A stretch of 64,000 nt of DNA from assembly GCF_901875305.1 (NCBI RefSeq), contig NZ_CABFLY010000001.1, positions 310,001 through 374,000 of the forward strand. Direction: 5' to 3'. Positions 14,357-24,281 of this stretch are shown here, piece by piece. Both the position numbers and the translations under genes were made by a program. Below the pieces are notes generated by a model. That model was not told the DNA's origin and searched no databases. It was given only the letters and a program-made list of their open reading frames with translations. Positions within the stretch are counted from its first letter, which is position 1. Each line of letters starts with the position of its first letter. The DNA is from Rothia mucilaginosa (GTDB taxonomy: Bacteria; Actinomycetota; Actinomycetes; Actinomycetales; Micrococcaceae).

Positions 14357-15763
14357 TTAGAGCGACTGGCCGCGGCGTTCAGGCAGGAAGAACACCGTGG
14401 TTGCGGCGGTCAGGAAGGCTAGCGCGAAGAGCGTGAACAGCAACGGGGTGCCGCCAAAGGCCACGAGCGGGGGCACGATGAGCGGTGCCGCGATGGAAGC
14501 TAGGCGTCCAATGCCGGCGGCCGCACCGGTGCCGGTGCCGCGCAGGTGAGTCGGGAAGACTTCCGGGCTCAGGGCGTAGAGTGCACCCCAGGCACCTAGG
14601 TTGAAGAAGGAGAGCAGGCAACCGGCGATGATGATGAATACGTCGGAGTGTGCTAGACCGTATCCTGCGGCAGCCAGTGCGGATCCAATCAGGAAGGCAG
14701 CCAGGGTGGCGCGGCGGCCCCACTTCTCAATCAGGTAGGCGGCTGCAGCGTAACCGGGTAGCTGCGCGAGGGTCATGATGAGCGTGAACGCGAAGGACTT
14801 GACCAGGCTGAAGCCCTGGGCGCTCAGCAGCGCCGGAATCCAGATAAAGGCGCCGTAGTAGGAGAGGTTAATGCAGAACCAGATGATGCACAGGGAGATG
14901 GTCTTGCGACGCTGACCCGTTGCCCAAATCGAGTGGACCTTAGCGGAGCCGGTGCTCTCCTCTGCGCCGTGCGCGGTGGCGTCCTCAGCCTTCACCGGCT
15001 GATTCTTGGATTGAGAGAAGAAGGCGGGGGATGCCTCAAAGCGCTCGACGATGCCGCGTGCCTGATCATGCTTGCCGACGGACTCCAGGAATCGTACGGA
15101 CTCGGGGGCTCCGATGCGGATCACCAGCGAATAGATGGCGGGAATCAGGCCGATGGCCAGGGCCCAGCGCCAACCATTGGCTTGGGGAACGACGAACGTG
15201 CCGATAACTGCGGCCAGAATCCAGCCGACGGCCCAGAATGCTTCAAGAGCGACCACGACGCGGCCGCGGATGGAACGAGGTGAGAACTCGGAGATGAGTG
15301 TGGATGCCACGGGCAGCTCGGCGCCCAGACCCAGGCCAACCAGGAAACGGAAGACCAGTAGCAGTCCCAGTGAGGTGGACAGCGCGGAGGCGCCGGTCGC
15401 CAGACCGTAAATCAGCAGGGTGAGGGAGAAAATGTAGCGGCGGCCGAGCTTATCGGCGAGCAGGCCGCCGAAGGTTGCGCCGAGCGCCATGCCCACAAAA
15501 CCGACGGAACCAAGCCAGGATGCTTCGGCGGGGCTGAGGTGCCATTCTTTGATGAGTGCGGCCATGACGAAGGAGATGAGGCCAACGTCCATGGCGTCTA
15601 GGGCCCAGCCGAGCCCCGAGATGCCCAGGAGCTTGCCGTGGGCGCGGGTGAAAGGAAGATTTTCGAGGCGTTCGTTGAGGGTGGGGGCGGTGTTGTGTTC
15701 CGGGTTGGACGCAGCGGCGCGGGTGCGGGGCGAGTCCGTTGATTCGGGGCGGGAGGAGGACAC
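14357..15763 (-). CDS. MFS transporter of the sugar/niacin (NiaP/YceI-like) group
   Basis: A 468-residue major facilitator with twelve expected membrane segments. It begins after a polar head of about 40 residues with GLGWALDAMDVGLISFVMAAL, which resembles the NiaP/YceI niacin permeases. The loop 2-3 motif GGLLADKLGRRYIF, ELPVASTLISEFSPRSIRGR after helix 4, and PEVFPTHLRGTGTG in the second half are typical of the sugar-porter superfamily. Niacin, an aromatic acid or another small organic acid are all possible substrates; no biosynthetic neighbour settles it. The start is GTG, with AAGGAAG upstream. An AT-rich promoter region separates it from the divergent gene at 15997. Confidence 0.85.
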   Translation of the reverse strand: MSSSRPESTDSPRTRAAASNPEHNTAPTLNERLENLPFTRAHGKLLGISGLGWALDAMDVGLISFVMAALIKEWHLSPAEASWLGSVGFVGMALGATFGGLLADKLGRRYIFSLTLLIYGLATGASALSTSLGLLLVFRFLVGLGLGAELPVASTLISEFSPRSIRGRVVVALEAFWAVGWILAAVIGTFVVPQANGWRWALAIGLIPAIYSLVIRIGAPESVRFLESVGKHDQARGIVERFEASPAFFSQSKNQPVKAEDATAHGAEESTGSAKVHSIWATGQRRKTISLCIIWFCINLSYYGAFIWIPALLSAQGFSLVKSFAFTLIMTLAQLPGYAAAAYLIEKWGRRATLAAFLIGSALAAAGYGLAHSDVFIIIAGCLLSFFNLGAWGALYALSPEVFPTHLRGTGTGAAAGIGRLASIAAPLIVPPLVAFGGTPLLFTLFALAFLTAATTVFFLPERRGQSL

Positions 15764-15996
15764 GGTGGTGGGTCGCTTCCTTAGTGTTTAGGCGTAATGC
15801 CGGGTGAATTGTTTCCTTTACAGTGTATAAAGGTATTTTCGACTTTAACACTATAGAAACGAAAAAAATTGAAGATAACAAAAAATCTCAAAGGTTAAGA
15901 AATCCTTCACAGCCCCCACCCAGCGACAGATGATATTCTCTAACCAGCCCGCCGCTTGGCGATACTCACCGCCCAACCCGTTTGGAAGGACCACCC

Positions 15997-16335
15997 CTGA
16001 AAACCCTCGAAGACGAAGTCAAGGAAAGCGAAACCAGCCGCTTTCACCGCTGGCTCGAAGCCCGCAAGGAACGCATGAACGCACATCCGGTCCTGCGGCA
16101 CCTCTACAAGCCCCTCGTGATTGGTGTGGGTGCCTTCTGCTTTATTGCCGGCCTGATTATGCTCGTCACCCCCGGCCCCGGCTGGCTCTTCATCTTCATC
16201 GGCCTGGGCATCTGGGGCACCGAATTTACCTGGGCCCGCCGCGCCAACCGATTCATGAAGCACGTGGTGCTCACCGCCTGGTATCGCTACCGCGCCTGGC
16301 GCCAGCAACGTAAGGAACGCAAAGCCGCACGCTAG
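15997..16335 (+). CDS. Small PGPGW-motif membrane protein (TIGR02611 family)
   Basis: A small protein with two hydrophobic segments (VIGVGAFCFIAGLIMLVTPGPGW and LFIFIGLGIWGTEFTW read separately). The PGPGW signature in the turn between them defines TIGR02611, an actinobacterial family of unknown function. A charged N-terminal half (RFHRWLEARKERMNAHP) and a very basic tail (RYRAWRQQRKERKAAR) should face the cytoplasm. The only good ribosome-binding site, GGAAGGA at 15984-15990, lies inside the TTG-started frame (15982) and six bases before an in-frame CTG at 15997. I therefore prefer the unusual CTG start; TTG 15982 is the alternative. Confidence 0.78.
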   Translation: MKTLEDEVKESETSRFHRWLEARKERMNAHPVLRHLYKPLVIGVGAFCFIAGLIMLVTPGPGWLFIFIGLGIWGTEFTWARRANRFMKHVVLTAWYRYRAWRQQRKERKAAR

Positions 16336-16394
16336 GCGGCTCAAACTCAATAGCGCTAATACCGGCTCCCACTCGCCGGCCTGATGTACATGGC

Positions 16395-16442
16395 AAAAGC
16401 CCTCGCTCCCATCCACACGGGATGGAAAGCGAGGGCTTTCGT
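16395..16442. terminator. Bidirectional terminator between the PGPGW gene and asd
   Basis: A long imperfect stem (about 19 pairs) built from AAAGCCCTCGCT and its complement, with a short loop, lies between convergent genes. Confidence 0.82.
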
Positions 16443-16461
16443 ATGTTCTAGTCAGCGAGCT

Positions 16462-17601
16462 TTAGAGCTTGCCCACGGCAATCTGCAGCATACGGCGAAT
16501 CGGCTCGGCAGCACCCCACAGCAGCTGGTCACCCACGGTGAACGCGCTAATGTACTCAGGGCCCATCGCGAGCTTACGCACGCGGCCAACCGGGATCTCC
16601 AGGGAGCCGGACGCAGCCACCGGGGTCAGCTGCTCCATCGAAGCCTCACGCTCGTTCGGCACGAAGCGAACCCAGGGGTTATCCTCTGCGATGATGCGCT
16701 CAATCTCCTCCAGCGGCAGGTCCTTCTTGAGCTTGATGGTCAGTGCCTGAGAGTGCGAGCGCATCGCGGCGATACGGACGCACAGGCCGTCCATGGTTAC
16801 CTTATCGTCGGCGGAACGGCCCAAAATCTTATTGGTCTCAACCTCGGCCTTCCACTCCTCACGAGACTGGCCGTTACCCAGGTCAGAATCAATCCAGGGA
16901 ATCAGGGAGCCGGAGAGCGGCACACCGAACTGGGTAGAATCCAGCTCACCGGAGCGCTGCTTGGCCAGAACCTTGCGGTCAATGTCCAAGATTGCGGATG
17001 CAGGGTCGTCCAGCTCGGCGGACACCTCATTGCCCAGGTCCCGGAACTGTGCGAGCACTTCGCGCATGTGGCGGGCGCCGCCGCCGGAAGCAGCCTGGTA
17101 GGTCATGGAGGTTGCCCACTCGACCAGGTCGTTCTTGAAGAGGCCGCCCAAGCCCATCAGCAGGCAGGAGACGGTGCAGTTGCCGCCAATGTAGTCCTTA
17201 ATGCCGGAAGCCAGACCGCGGTCGATGACGTCGCGGTTAATGGGGTCCAGCACGATGATGGAGTCATCGTTCATGCGCAAGGTGGAGGCGGCGTCAATCC
17301 ACAGGCCGTCCCAGCCGGCTGCGCGCAACTTCGGGTGCACAGCCTCGGTGTAGCCACCGCCCTGAGCGGTCACAATAATCGAGTGCTTACGCAACTCGTC
17401 GATGTCGTATGCGTCCTTCAGTTCGGACGGCTCAAGAACACCGTCGAAGGTGGGCGCAGCGCCACCAACATTAGAGGTGGTGAAGAAGACGGGGGTAATG
17501 CCCTCGAAGTCGCCTTCCTCAACCATGCGCTTCATGAGGACGGAGCCCACCATGCCGCGCCAGCCAACAAAACCTACAGAGTCACCGGGATTAAAGTTCA
17601 T
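16462..17601 (-). CDS. asd: Aspartate-semialdehyde dehydrogenase, E. coli (gammaproteobacterial) type
   Basis: A 379-residue NADP enzyme that reduces aspartyl phosphate to aspartate semialdehyde on the way to lysine, diaminopimelate, threonine and methionine. It has the nucleotide-binding start [15 protein letters not shown], the catalytic Cys142 in [30 protein letters not shown]-like [23 protein letters not shown] with ETNKILG, and [22 protein letters not shown]. These segments match E. coli Asd much better than the shorter type of mycobacteria and corynebacteria, as recalled. The ATG at 17601 fits the family start; a longer reading to 17676 does not. It stands alone, without lysC. Confidence 0.95.
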   Translation of the reverse strand: MNFNPGDSVGFVGWRGMVGSVLMKRMVEEGDFEGITPVFFTTSNVGGAAPTFDGVLEPSELKDAYDIDELRKHSIIVTAQGGGYTEAVHPKLRAAGWDGLWIDAASTLRMNDDSIIVLDPINRDVIDRGLASGIKDYIGGNCTVSCLLMGLGGLFKNDLVEWATSMTYQAASGGGARHMREVLAQFRDLGNEVSAELDDPASAILDIDRKVLAKQRSGELDSTQFGVPLSGSLIPWIDSDLGNGQSREEWKAEVETNKILGRSADDKVTMDGLCVRIAAMRSHSQALTIKLKKDLPLEEIERIIAEDNPWVRFVPNEREASMEQLTPVAASGSLEIPVGRVRKLAMGPEYISAFTVGDQLLWGAAEPIRRMLQIAVGKL

Positions 17602-17728
17602 GGTTCCCAGTGTACTCTCAGGATGAATGTTCCGGGATAACACCGTACAAAAAATCTGGTATTCGGAACAGACCACGTTGCGGAAGGCGCGGAGCTTATT
17701 TCGGAGCTTATCCCGGGGCGGGTTAAAC

Positions 17729-17773
17729 GCTCAAACCCGCGGCACTTCGGGTGGAGTATCCGCGGGCTTGAGC
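17729..17773 (-). terminator. Terminator of the thyA-folA operon
   Basis: A 14-bp stem with one mismatch (17729-17742 with 17760-17773) lies eight bases past the folA stop codon. Confidence 0.75.
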
Positions 17774-17780
17774 TGCATGT

Positions 17781-18452
17781 TTAGGGGAGGCGTGTGAGCC
17801 TCTGGAACGAGAAGTACATGGGGTTCTTCGTACCCGACTCATCGAGCAGGTAGCCCTTCTCGCTATTCTCCCAGGCACTCTCGGAAGTTACCCGCCAGCA
17901 CCCGTTCGGGGAGCCTGCCGCGCAACTTCCGTGAGAGTCAGCAAGCTGCAGTTCGGGTGCTCGCGTGTCACCGGTCATCTCGTTGCCTTCCTGGCAGTAG
18001 AAGAGCGTGCGCTCGACCGTTTCCACCCGGCCGAAGGCGGGTAGGTCGGTGCGGGAGAGCGCCTCCGCGTACACGGAACCGCCGCCAATAATCCAGGCAT
18101 CAACCGCGGCAGTATCTGCGGTATCAGCATCTGCGGGAGCATCCTCAACCGGTGCACCCGCGGCGTCACGAGCCGCGTACAGTGCAGCATCCAGCGAGGG
18201 AACCCACAGGGCGCCATCACGCTCTTCAGCTTCAGAAACCGAACGGCTAATCACAATATTCGTACGGCCCGGCAGGGGACGGAAACGGGGCGGGAGAGAC
18301 TCCCACGTGCGGCGACCCATAATCACCGGAGCGCCCAGCGTCACCTTCTTGAAGTGCGCCAAATCCTCCGGAGCGTACCAGGGCATATCCCCGTCACGAC
18401 CAATGACGCCGGCGTCAGTTTGAGTCCAAATAGCGCCCAGACGATACATCAT
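17781..18452 (-). CDS. folA: Dihydrofolate reductase with an internal acidic insertion
   Basis: Reduces dihydrofolate with NADPH, restoring the folate used by ThyA, whose gene lies directly upstream. The DHFR core is clear: GAIW, GVIGRDGDMPW, PEDLAHFKKVT with the active-site acid, GRRTWESLPPRFRPLPGRTNIVISR, and IIGGGSVYAEAL. At 223 residues it is longer than the usual 160. An Ala/Asp-rich insert (APVEDAPADADTADTA) lies near residues 95-120 before the IIGGG strand, and a second polar insert with Cys residues precedes the end (NPMYFSFQRL). Two ATGs begin the frame; the second (18449) has the better distance from AAGGAGG. The gap to thyA is only 19 bases. Confidence 0.93.
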   Translation of the reverse strand: MMYRLGAIWTQTDAGVIGRDGDMPWYAPEDLAHFKKVTLGAPVIMGRRTWESLPPRFRPLPGRTNIVISRSVSEAEERDGALWVPSLDAALYAARDAAGAPVEDAPADADTADTAAVDAWIIGGGSVYAEALSRTDLPAFGRVETVERTLFYCQEGNEMTGDTRAPELQLADSHGSCAAGSPNGCWRVTSESAWENSEKGYLLDESGTKNPMYFSFQRLTRLP

Positions 18453-18471
18453 GCCTCCTTGCTACCTGCAA

Positions 18472-19356
18472 CTAGACCGCAACCGGGGCGGCAATACCGG
18501 GGTGGTGCTTATAATCCACCAGCTCAAAGTCTTCGTACTCGTAATCGAAAATAGAAGGCTTCTTCGTCTTAATAACCAGCTTCGGGTACGGGTACGGCTC
18601 GCGCGGCGGGTAGGGGTTACCCTCCGGGTCGGTGCCGTAGCCCAGCTGCTTCTTCACCTGCTCCAGGTGGTTCGAGTAGATGTGGCAGTCGCCGCCGGTC
18701 CAGATGAAATCGCCCGGAACCATGCCCACCTCTTCGGCGATTAGGTAGGTCAACAGCGCGTAGGAGGCGATGTTGAAGGGCACGCCCAGGAACATGTCCG
18801 CGCTACGCTGGTACAGCTGGCAGGACAGTTCCTTCACACCGTCCGCGCGTTCGTGCACGTAGAACTGGAAGAGTGCGTGGCAGGGCGGCAACGCCATGTT
18901 GTCCACCTCGGCAGGGTTCCAGGCCGAAACAATATGGCGGCGCGAGCTCGGGTTATTCTTCAGCGAGTCGATGACCTTGGCAATCTGGTCAATCGTGCCG
19001 CCGTCGGGGGTCGGCCAGGAACGCCACTGCACGCCGTACACCGGGCCCAAATCACCGTTTTCGTCAGCCCACTCATCCCAGATGGTCACACCGCGCTCTT
19101 GCAACCAGCGAACGTTCGAGGAACCGCGCAGGAACCACAGCAGCTCAATAGCCACCGACTTAAAATGCACACGCTTGGTGGTAATCAGCGGGAACGACTC
19201 ACGCAGATCAAAACGCATCTGACGGCCAAACACGCCGAAAGTGCCGGTGCCGGTGCGGTCAGAACGCTGGGCATCCGCCGCAATAGCGTCCTTGTTCTCC
19301 TCGAGGATGTCGCGCAGAAGATCTTCGTACGGGGTGGGGATGGGTGCGTCGCTCAT
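18472..19356 (-). CDS. thyA: Thymidylate synthase (ThyA)
   Basis: A 294-residue enzyme making dTMP from dUMP and methylene-tetrahydrofolate. The catalytic Cys159 is in [14 protein letters not shown]. Also visible are [18 protein letters not shown] near residue 35, [21 protein letters not shown] near 60, [11 protein letters not shown] near 140, [20 protein letters not shown] and GDCHIYSNH. It is slightly longer than the 264-residue E. coli enzyme because of an extra loop (the [17 protein letters not shown] region). The ATG follows GAAGG. It is the first gene of a thyA-folA operon, a common pairing that couples folate oxidation to its recycling. Confidence 0.97.
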   Translation of the reverse strand: MSDAPIPTPYEDLLRDILEENKDAIAADAQRSDRTGTGTFGVFGRQMRFDLRESFPLITTKRVHFKSVAIELLWFLRGSSNVRWLQERGVTIWDEWADENGDLGPVYGVQWRSWPTPDGGTIDQIAKVIDSLKNNPSSRRHIVSAWNPAEVDNMALPPCHALFQFYVHERADGVKELSCQLYQRSADMFLGVPFNIASYALLTYLIAEEVGMVPGDFIWTGGDCHIYSNHLEQVKKQLGYGTDPEGNPYPPREPYPYPKLVIKTKKPSIFDYEYEDFELVDYKHHPGIAAPVAV

Positions 19357-19430
19357 GATGAACCTTCGTGGTAGTTCGTGCGGGAGGGCCTGGCACGGCT
19401 CGTGCCGGGCCGTCTATCCATTGTAGAAGC

Positions 19431-19466
19431 GCGAACGCGCCGAAGCATAAGAATCGGCGCGTTCGC
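19431..19466 (-). terminator. Terminator at the end of the ppk-Nudix unit
   Basis: A perfect 13-bp GC-rich stem (19431-19443 with 19454-19466) lies between the Nudix stop codon and thyA. Confidence 0.78.
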
Positions 19467-19489
19467 AGTCAGACGTTAAAAGCGGAGGA

Positions 19490-20500
19490 CTAATCCAGGG
19501 CCGGGCGCACCCGCTCCACCGAAACGATACGCGGGTTCTCACCCTCGGTCACCTGCAACACCAGGGCGTCACCGGGCTCCAGGTAAGGATTAGCATCCGG
19601 CAGGATATCGGCGGGCGACCCCTCCCACAGATACTCGCTTAGAACCTCCATGACGACCGGTAGCACGGGGCGGTGCGTACACAGCAACGAGGGCGCATCC
19701 TTCTCGAAGAGCGAAGTCACAGCGCGGGTCGTGCGCGCCGGGTGGCGCTGAGCGCCAGCCTCTGAAAGAGACTTCTTCTCCTTAATCGCCACGCCGTGCT
19801 CCACAGCGTAGGGGGTCACCGTCTGCAGGCAACGCAGCCACGGTGAGGAGAGAATTCGGCTGGGCGCCCAGGCGGCATAAAGACCGCTGGAGGCAAGAGC
19901 CTGGCGCTTGCCGGTGCCCGCTAGCGGACGGTCATCCTCGGCAGCAGCCCAGTGCGAACGCGGCTTAGCCTTCGCGTGGCGGGCAATGATGACGGGGCGG
20001 GTGCGTAGCGCATCCGCCTCACGCAGAGCCTCGAGGGAATCCAACGGGCCCAGGTCATCCCGATTGGTTAGCAGGGCACGGGCCACCTCGGGAGTCACCC
20101 AACGCAGCTCGTCCACTTCGCCCTCATCGGCGAGGGCACGAGCGCCCTCGGGAAGCTGAGCGGACCAGTAGAAGACATCCTTGGGACGGCCGCCCACGGG
20201 GTAGGAGGTGACGGCCAGCGGTACACCCAGGGTCACCTGCAGGCCCACTTCCTCACGAATCTCGCGGATCGCGGTCTCGGCGAGGGATTCGCCCGGGTCC
20301 TGCTTGCCCTTGGGCCAGGACCAGTCGTCATAGTTGGGGCGGTGGATGATGAGCACCTCGAAGATATCGTCGCGCACGCGCCAGATTAGTGCGCCGGCGG
20401 CAACGATTTCTGCGGTATTGGCGGGGGAACGATCGACGCTGTTCACCGCGTCGAAGCGTCGGGCCGAGTAGTAGATGGAGGAGGAATCCTGCGGGGCCAT
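19490..20500 (-). CDS. Nudix hydrolase fused to a histidine-phosphatase domain (MutT1-like)
   Basis: A 336-residue two-domain protein. The Nudix box spans residues 65-87 (GKQDPGES through REIREEVGL) with the metal-binding Glu residues intact. A histidine phosphatase domain begins at IIARHAK (Arg174-His175) and has ILSSPWLRCLQT and LLCTHRPVLP as the other conserved blocks. Mycobacterial MutT1 has the same order and hydrolyses 8-oxo-dGTP and diadenosine polyphosphates, so a nucleotide-pool cleaning role is likely. It follows ppk on the same strand, as in mycobacteria, but a strong hairpin at 20667-20712 separates them, so it may use its own promoter. Confidence 0.9.
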   Translation of the reverse strand: MAPQDSSSIYYSARRFDAVNSVDRSPANTAEIVAAGALIWRVRDDIFEVLIIHRPNYDDWSWPKGKQDPGESLAETAIREIREEVGLQVTLGVPLAVTSYPVGGRPKDVFYWSAQLPEGARALADEGEVDELRWVTPEVARALLTNRDDLGPLDSLEALREADALRTRPVIIARHAKAKPRSHWAAAEDDRPLAGTGKRQALASSGLYAAWAPSRILSSPWLRCLQTVTPYAVEHGVAIKEKKSLSEAGAQRHPARTTRAVTSLFEKDAPSLLCTHRPVLPVVMEVLSEYLWEGSPADILPDANPYLEPGDALVLQVTEGENPRIVSVERVRPALD

Positions 20501-20666
20501 GTCTCTCTAGTCCTTGGTGGTTGGGTCTGCACGGCGCAGTGGAAGCGCCGGGTTCCGCGTCTTATTGTACGGGAGAAAAACCACAATCTGTCACCTCGAC
20601 GTAACCTTCTGTTCACCTTTGCCTCTTAGAAGCGGGTACGGGAAGGGAAAAGACCCGCAGGGTAGC

Positions 20667-20712
20667 GAGGAGCCCCGCTCCCCACCGTACGGGGTGGGAA
20701 GCGGGGCTCCTC
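20667..20712 (-). terminator. Terminator of ppk
   Basis: A stem of about 20 bp with a small bulge (20667-20686 with 20691-20712) lies 27 bases past the ppk stop codon. Confidence 0.82.
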
Positions 20713-20738
20713 ACAGAAAGCACGATACCGAGACCGGC

Positions 20739-23009
20739 CTAGACCTTATCCACGTTCTTACGCGAACGCGAACGCAGGTAGTAGGACTGCACGTCCTGCA
20801 GGGGCTTGCCCTCGCTATCGGTGTTGTGGCGGGTCCAGGTGCCATCCGCGGCCAGGTGCCAGGTACGCGAGGAATCACTCATGTAGGTAGTGAACATGTC
20901 GAGCAGGTACTTAATGTGGCGCGGATCCTTAATCTGCACAAGCGCCTCGATGCGACGGTCCAGGTTGCGGTGCATCATGTCAGCCGAGCCGATGTACACG
21001 ACAGGTTCCCCCGCGTTTTCAAAGGCGAATACGCGCGAGTGCTCCAGGAATCGGCCCAGGATTGAGCGCACGCGAATGTTCTCGCTCAGACCGGGAACGC
21101 CGGGACGCAGGGCACAGATACCGCGCACGACCACATCCACCGGCACGCCCGCCTGGGAAGCACGGTAGAGCGAGTCGATGACGGCCTCGTCCACCATCGA
21201 GTTGCACTTAATCTGAATCTTGGCCGGCTTACCCGCCTGGTGATTCTCGATTTCATGGTCGATGCGCTCAATCAGGCCGCTACGCAGGGAACGGGGCGCG
21301 ACCAGCAGCGACTTGTAGCTGGTCTTCGGGGCGTAGCCGGAGAGCTGATTGAACAGGCGTGAGACGTCCTCGCAAATCTGCTCGTCGCAGGTGATGATGC
21401 CCAGGTCCTCGTAGAAACGGGCCGTGGAGGGGTGGTAGTTACCGGTACCGATGTGGGCGTAACGACGCAGGTGGTCACCTTCGCGGCGCACCACCAGGGA
21501 GAGCTTGCAGTGCGTCTTCAGCCCCACGATGCCGTACACCACGTGCACGCCGGCGCGCTCAAGCTTGCGAGCCCACGAGATGTTGGCCTCTTCGTCGAAG
21601 CGGGCTTTAATCTCAACCAGCGCCACGACCTGCTTGCCAGCCTCCGCGGCTTCAATCAGGGCGTCCACGATGGGGGAGTCGCCACTGGTGCGGTACAGGG
21701 TCTGCTTGATGGCCTGTACTCGCGGGTCAGCGGCGGCCTGCGCCAGGAAAGCCTGCACGCTGGTGGCGAAGGAATCGTAGGGGTGGTGTAGCAGCACGTC
21801 GTGATCGCGGGCGGCGGCGAAGACATCCGCTGCCTTAGCGGTCTCTGCGGCATTGAGCCAGCGGGAAGTGTGAGCAATGTGCTTGGGGTAGTGCAGCGCC
21901 GGGCGGTTAGCGCGCACGATGGCGCCCAAGCCACGCAAATCCAGCGGGGCCGGCAGACGGTACACCTCGGACTCGTCGATGTTCAGTTCCGAAATCAGCA
22001 GGTCGAGGATGGTGGGATTAATAGTGTTCTCAACCTCCAAACGTACCGGCGGGCCGAAGCGGCGGCGCAGAAGCTCCTTCTCCAGGGCCTTCAGCAGGTT
22101 CTCGGCATCGTCCTCTTCCACCTCGAGGTCCTCGTTACGGGTCACGCGGAAGACGTGGTGCTCCACGACCTCCATGCCGGGGAAGAGCGTGTCGAGGTGC
22201 TCAGCGATGATGTCTTCGAGCGGAATGTAGCGGCTTTCACGGCCGGCCGTGTTGGCTGCGCGGGAGCCGTCCACAGAGACCATACGGTCCAGCTGATCGG
22301 GCACCTTAACGCGGGCGAAAAGCTCCTTGCCGGTCTGCGGGTTGCGTACCAACACCGCAAGGTTGAGTGAGAGACCCGAGATGTAAGGGAAGGGGTGCGC
22401 CGGGTCAACGGCCAGCGGGGTCAAAATCGGGAAGATATCGCGCATGAACTCCTGACGCAGACGCACCTTAGCGTCCATGTCCAAATCGTCCCAGCCTACG
22501 ATGCGAATATTCTGCTCCTCCAGAGCGGGTAGCACCTGGTCGTGGAACACCTCGGCGTGGCGTTTCTGCAGCTTGTGGGCGCGCTCGGCAATTTCTTCCA
22601 TCTGCTCTTCAGGGCTCAGGCCTGCGGCGGAGGGCACAGCCAAACCGGTGGCGATGCGGCGCTTCAGACCGGCCACACGCACCATGAAGAACTCGTCGAG
22701 GTTGGAAGCGACGATGGACAAGAAGTTCAGCCGCTCCAACAGGTACAGGTTCGGGTCCTCCGCCAGCTCCAGCACGCGGGTGTTGAAGTCGAGCCAGCTA
22801 CTCTCGCGGTCGAAGAAACGCTCGGGCCCGAACTCTTCCTCCAGGCTGAAGTAGGATCGCTTCTCGCCCTTCTCGATGCGGTCGCCGCGGGAATCCGCAC
22901 GCTCAATCTTGGAGATGTCGTTACCGATGTGGATAACGCCGGTCACGGGCGCCGGTTCGGCGGGCTTAGGTTTGGGCGTCTTATTCATACTGTTAGGGAC
23001 GGGTACCAT
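20739..23009 (-). CDS. ppk: Polyphosphate kinase 1
   Basis: A 756-residue enzyme that reversibly makes polyphosphate from ATP. The N-domain starts at [18 protein letters not shown] near residue 70 and continues with [21 protein letters not shown]. The phospholipase-D-like core has [32 protein letters not shown], and the phosphorylated His in [22 protein letters not shown] second His/Arg block is [17 protein letters not shown] near the end. It has about 45 extra polar residues at the start. The ATG follows GGAAAGGAAG. It lies downstream of mshD, with a small hairpin near 23090-23110 between them. Confidence 0.95.
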   Translation of the reverse strand: MVPVPNSMNKTPKPKPAEPAPVTGVIHIGNDISKIERADSRGDRIEKGEKRSYFSLEEEFGPERFFDRESSWLDFNTRVLELAEDPNLYLLERLNFLSIVASNLDEFFMVRVAGLKRRIATGLAVPSAAGLSPEEQMEEIAERAHKLQKRHAEVFHDQVLPALEEQNIRIVGWDDLDMDAKVRLRQEFMRDIFPILTPLAVDPAHPFPYISGLSLNLAVLVRNPQTGKELFARVKVPDQLDRMVSVDGSRAANTAGRESRYIPLEDIIAEHLDTLFPGMEVVEHHVFRVTRNEDLEVEEDDAENLLKALEKELLRRRFGPPVRLEVENTINPTILDLLISELNIDESEVYRLPAPLDLRGLGAIVRANRPALHYPKHIAHTSRWLNAAETAKAADVFAAARDHDVLLHHPYDSFATSVQAFLAQAAADPRVQAIKQTLYRTSGDSPIVDALIEAAEAGKQVVALVEIKARFDEEANISWARKLERAGVHVVYGIVGLKTHCKLSLVVRREGDHLRRYAHIGTGNYHPSTARFYEDLGIITCDEQICEDVSRLFNQLSGYAPKTSYKSLLVAPRSLRSGLIERIDHEIENHQAGKPAKIQIKCNSMVDEAVIDSLYRASQAGVPVDVVVRGICALRPGVPGLSENIRVRSILGRFLEHSRVFAFENAGEPVVYIGSADMMHRNLDRRIEALVQIKDPRHIKYLLDMFTTYMSDSSRTWHLAADGTWTRHNTDSEGKPLQDVQSYYLRSRSRKNVDKV

Positions 23010-23123
23010 ACTGTACTTCCTTTCCTGTGTGGTAGTGAGCTAAACCGGTGAGTGCGTCTGCAACGGTGCGCCGGAGTAGGGTCGGTAGGGGGCGAGACCT
23101 GATTGGCCTCGCCTGTGGGAGAA

Positions 23124-24161
23124 CTAGGCGGGCTGACCGGGTGCGTACATGCGGTCCACCGTGGCCACGCTGAACCCCAGCGAGGTATACAGCGAGTAGG
23201 CCGCGGTGTTGTCGGCATCCACGTAGAGCTCGATGGCGTGCAGAGGCTCGCCCGACTCATCAGTAGCTGAGGCCAGGTAGGCCAGCGCTCGCAGGGTTAG
23301 GGAGCGGCCCAGGCCGCCTCCTTGAGAGCCTGGGTTTACACCCACAACGTAGATTTCACCGGCGGGAGAGAGCTCGCCGCTCACCTGTCCGGTCGGAATC
23401 TTGGTCCAGGTAAACGCCGCAATCGAAGCATCGTCCCCCTTCTCGGAGGCGATGAAGAAGCCCTCGGGCCGGAACCAATCGGAGCCGGTGCGCTCGCGCA
23501 AATCGGCCAGGGTGAGCTTGCCCTGCTCGGGGTGGTGTGCGAAGGCGGCGGCGTTGACCCGCAACCAGGGGAATTCGTCGGCATTCGTGTAGGTGCGCAT
23601 CCGCAGGTTCTCGGGGAGGGCGCGCGCGTCGGAGCGCGCCACGAGGTCCTTGCGGGTGGCCCCGTCCAGCGGCAGAACCATTTTGTAGAGAACGCGTACC
23701 GGGCTGAACCCGTGCAGGGTTGCGAAGGCGTGCGCGGGGGTTTCGATTCCGGTGTCGTTGGCGCTTCCGTGCACCCAGAGGCGGTATCGCACGGCCTCCT
23801 CACCGAGCTGGCGGACGGCATACTCGAAGAACGCGCTACCGGCACCTCGACCGCGGTAGGTAGGCGCCACAGCCGCTTCGATGACGCCGCCGTCTTCGTC
23901 TGAGGCAGGGGTGAGGGCTACGAAGGCTGCTACGACGATGCCGTCATCTTCGGCCAGGAAGAGGTGGGGTGGGGTGAGGGTGCGCTCGCGCAGGGCCTTG
24001 GTGAGCTCGATGCGGGTCTGCTCGGAGAACGCCGAGACGCCGTCGTAGGACGCGACCTCGCGGGCAAAAGCATCGAAACGGTCCAGCAACTCGGCGGTGA
24101 GCACGGGTTCGGTGTAGACGAGGTCGGGTGAGGGAGGGAGCGTCTGACTGGGGGCCATCAT
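23124..24161 (-). CDS. mshD: Mycothiol synthase (MshD)
   Basis: A 345-residue protein with two tandem GNAT domains that acetylates Cys-GlcN-Ins to give mycothiol, the actinobacterial replacement for glutathione. The first domain carries EAAVAPTYRGRGAGSAFFEYAV near residues 92-113. The second, catalytic domain carries IYVVGVNPGSQGGGLGRSLTLRAL near 270-290 (acetyl-CoA loop) and AIELYVDADNTAAYSLYTSLGFS near 315-335. HPEQGKLTLADLRER and the WFRPEGFFIA strand are typical MshD signatures. The ATG follows GAAGG. It is next to glnR, as in Mycobacterium. This gene is strong evidence for an actinobacterial host. Confidence 0.94.
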   Translation of the reverse strand: MMAPSQTLPPSPDLVYTEPVLTAELLDRFDAFAREVASYDGVSAFSEQTRIELTKALRERTLTPPHLFLAEDDGIVVAAFVALTPASDEDGGVIEAAVAPTYRGRGAGSAFFEYAVRQLGEEAVRYRLWVHGSANDTGIETPAHAFATLHGFSPVRVLYKMVLPLDGATRKDLVARSDARALPENLRMRTYTNADEFPWLRVNAAAFAHHPEQGKLTLADLRERTGSDWFRPEGFFIASEKGDDASIAAFTWTKIPTGQVSGELSPAGEIYVVGVNPGSQGGGLGRSLTLRALAYLASATDESGEPLHAIELYVDADNTAAYSLYTSLGFSVATVDRMYAPGQPA

Positions 24162-24281
24162 TGCCTTCTTTCGTAGCCTTCTCCTTAACTCTACCGGGGA
24201 ATATTGCTCTTTGAAGAGTTTGGTCTAGGTTACGAACGAATATGACGGGAGCCAACAGCGTTCCAGCCCGTTATGGGCCGG

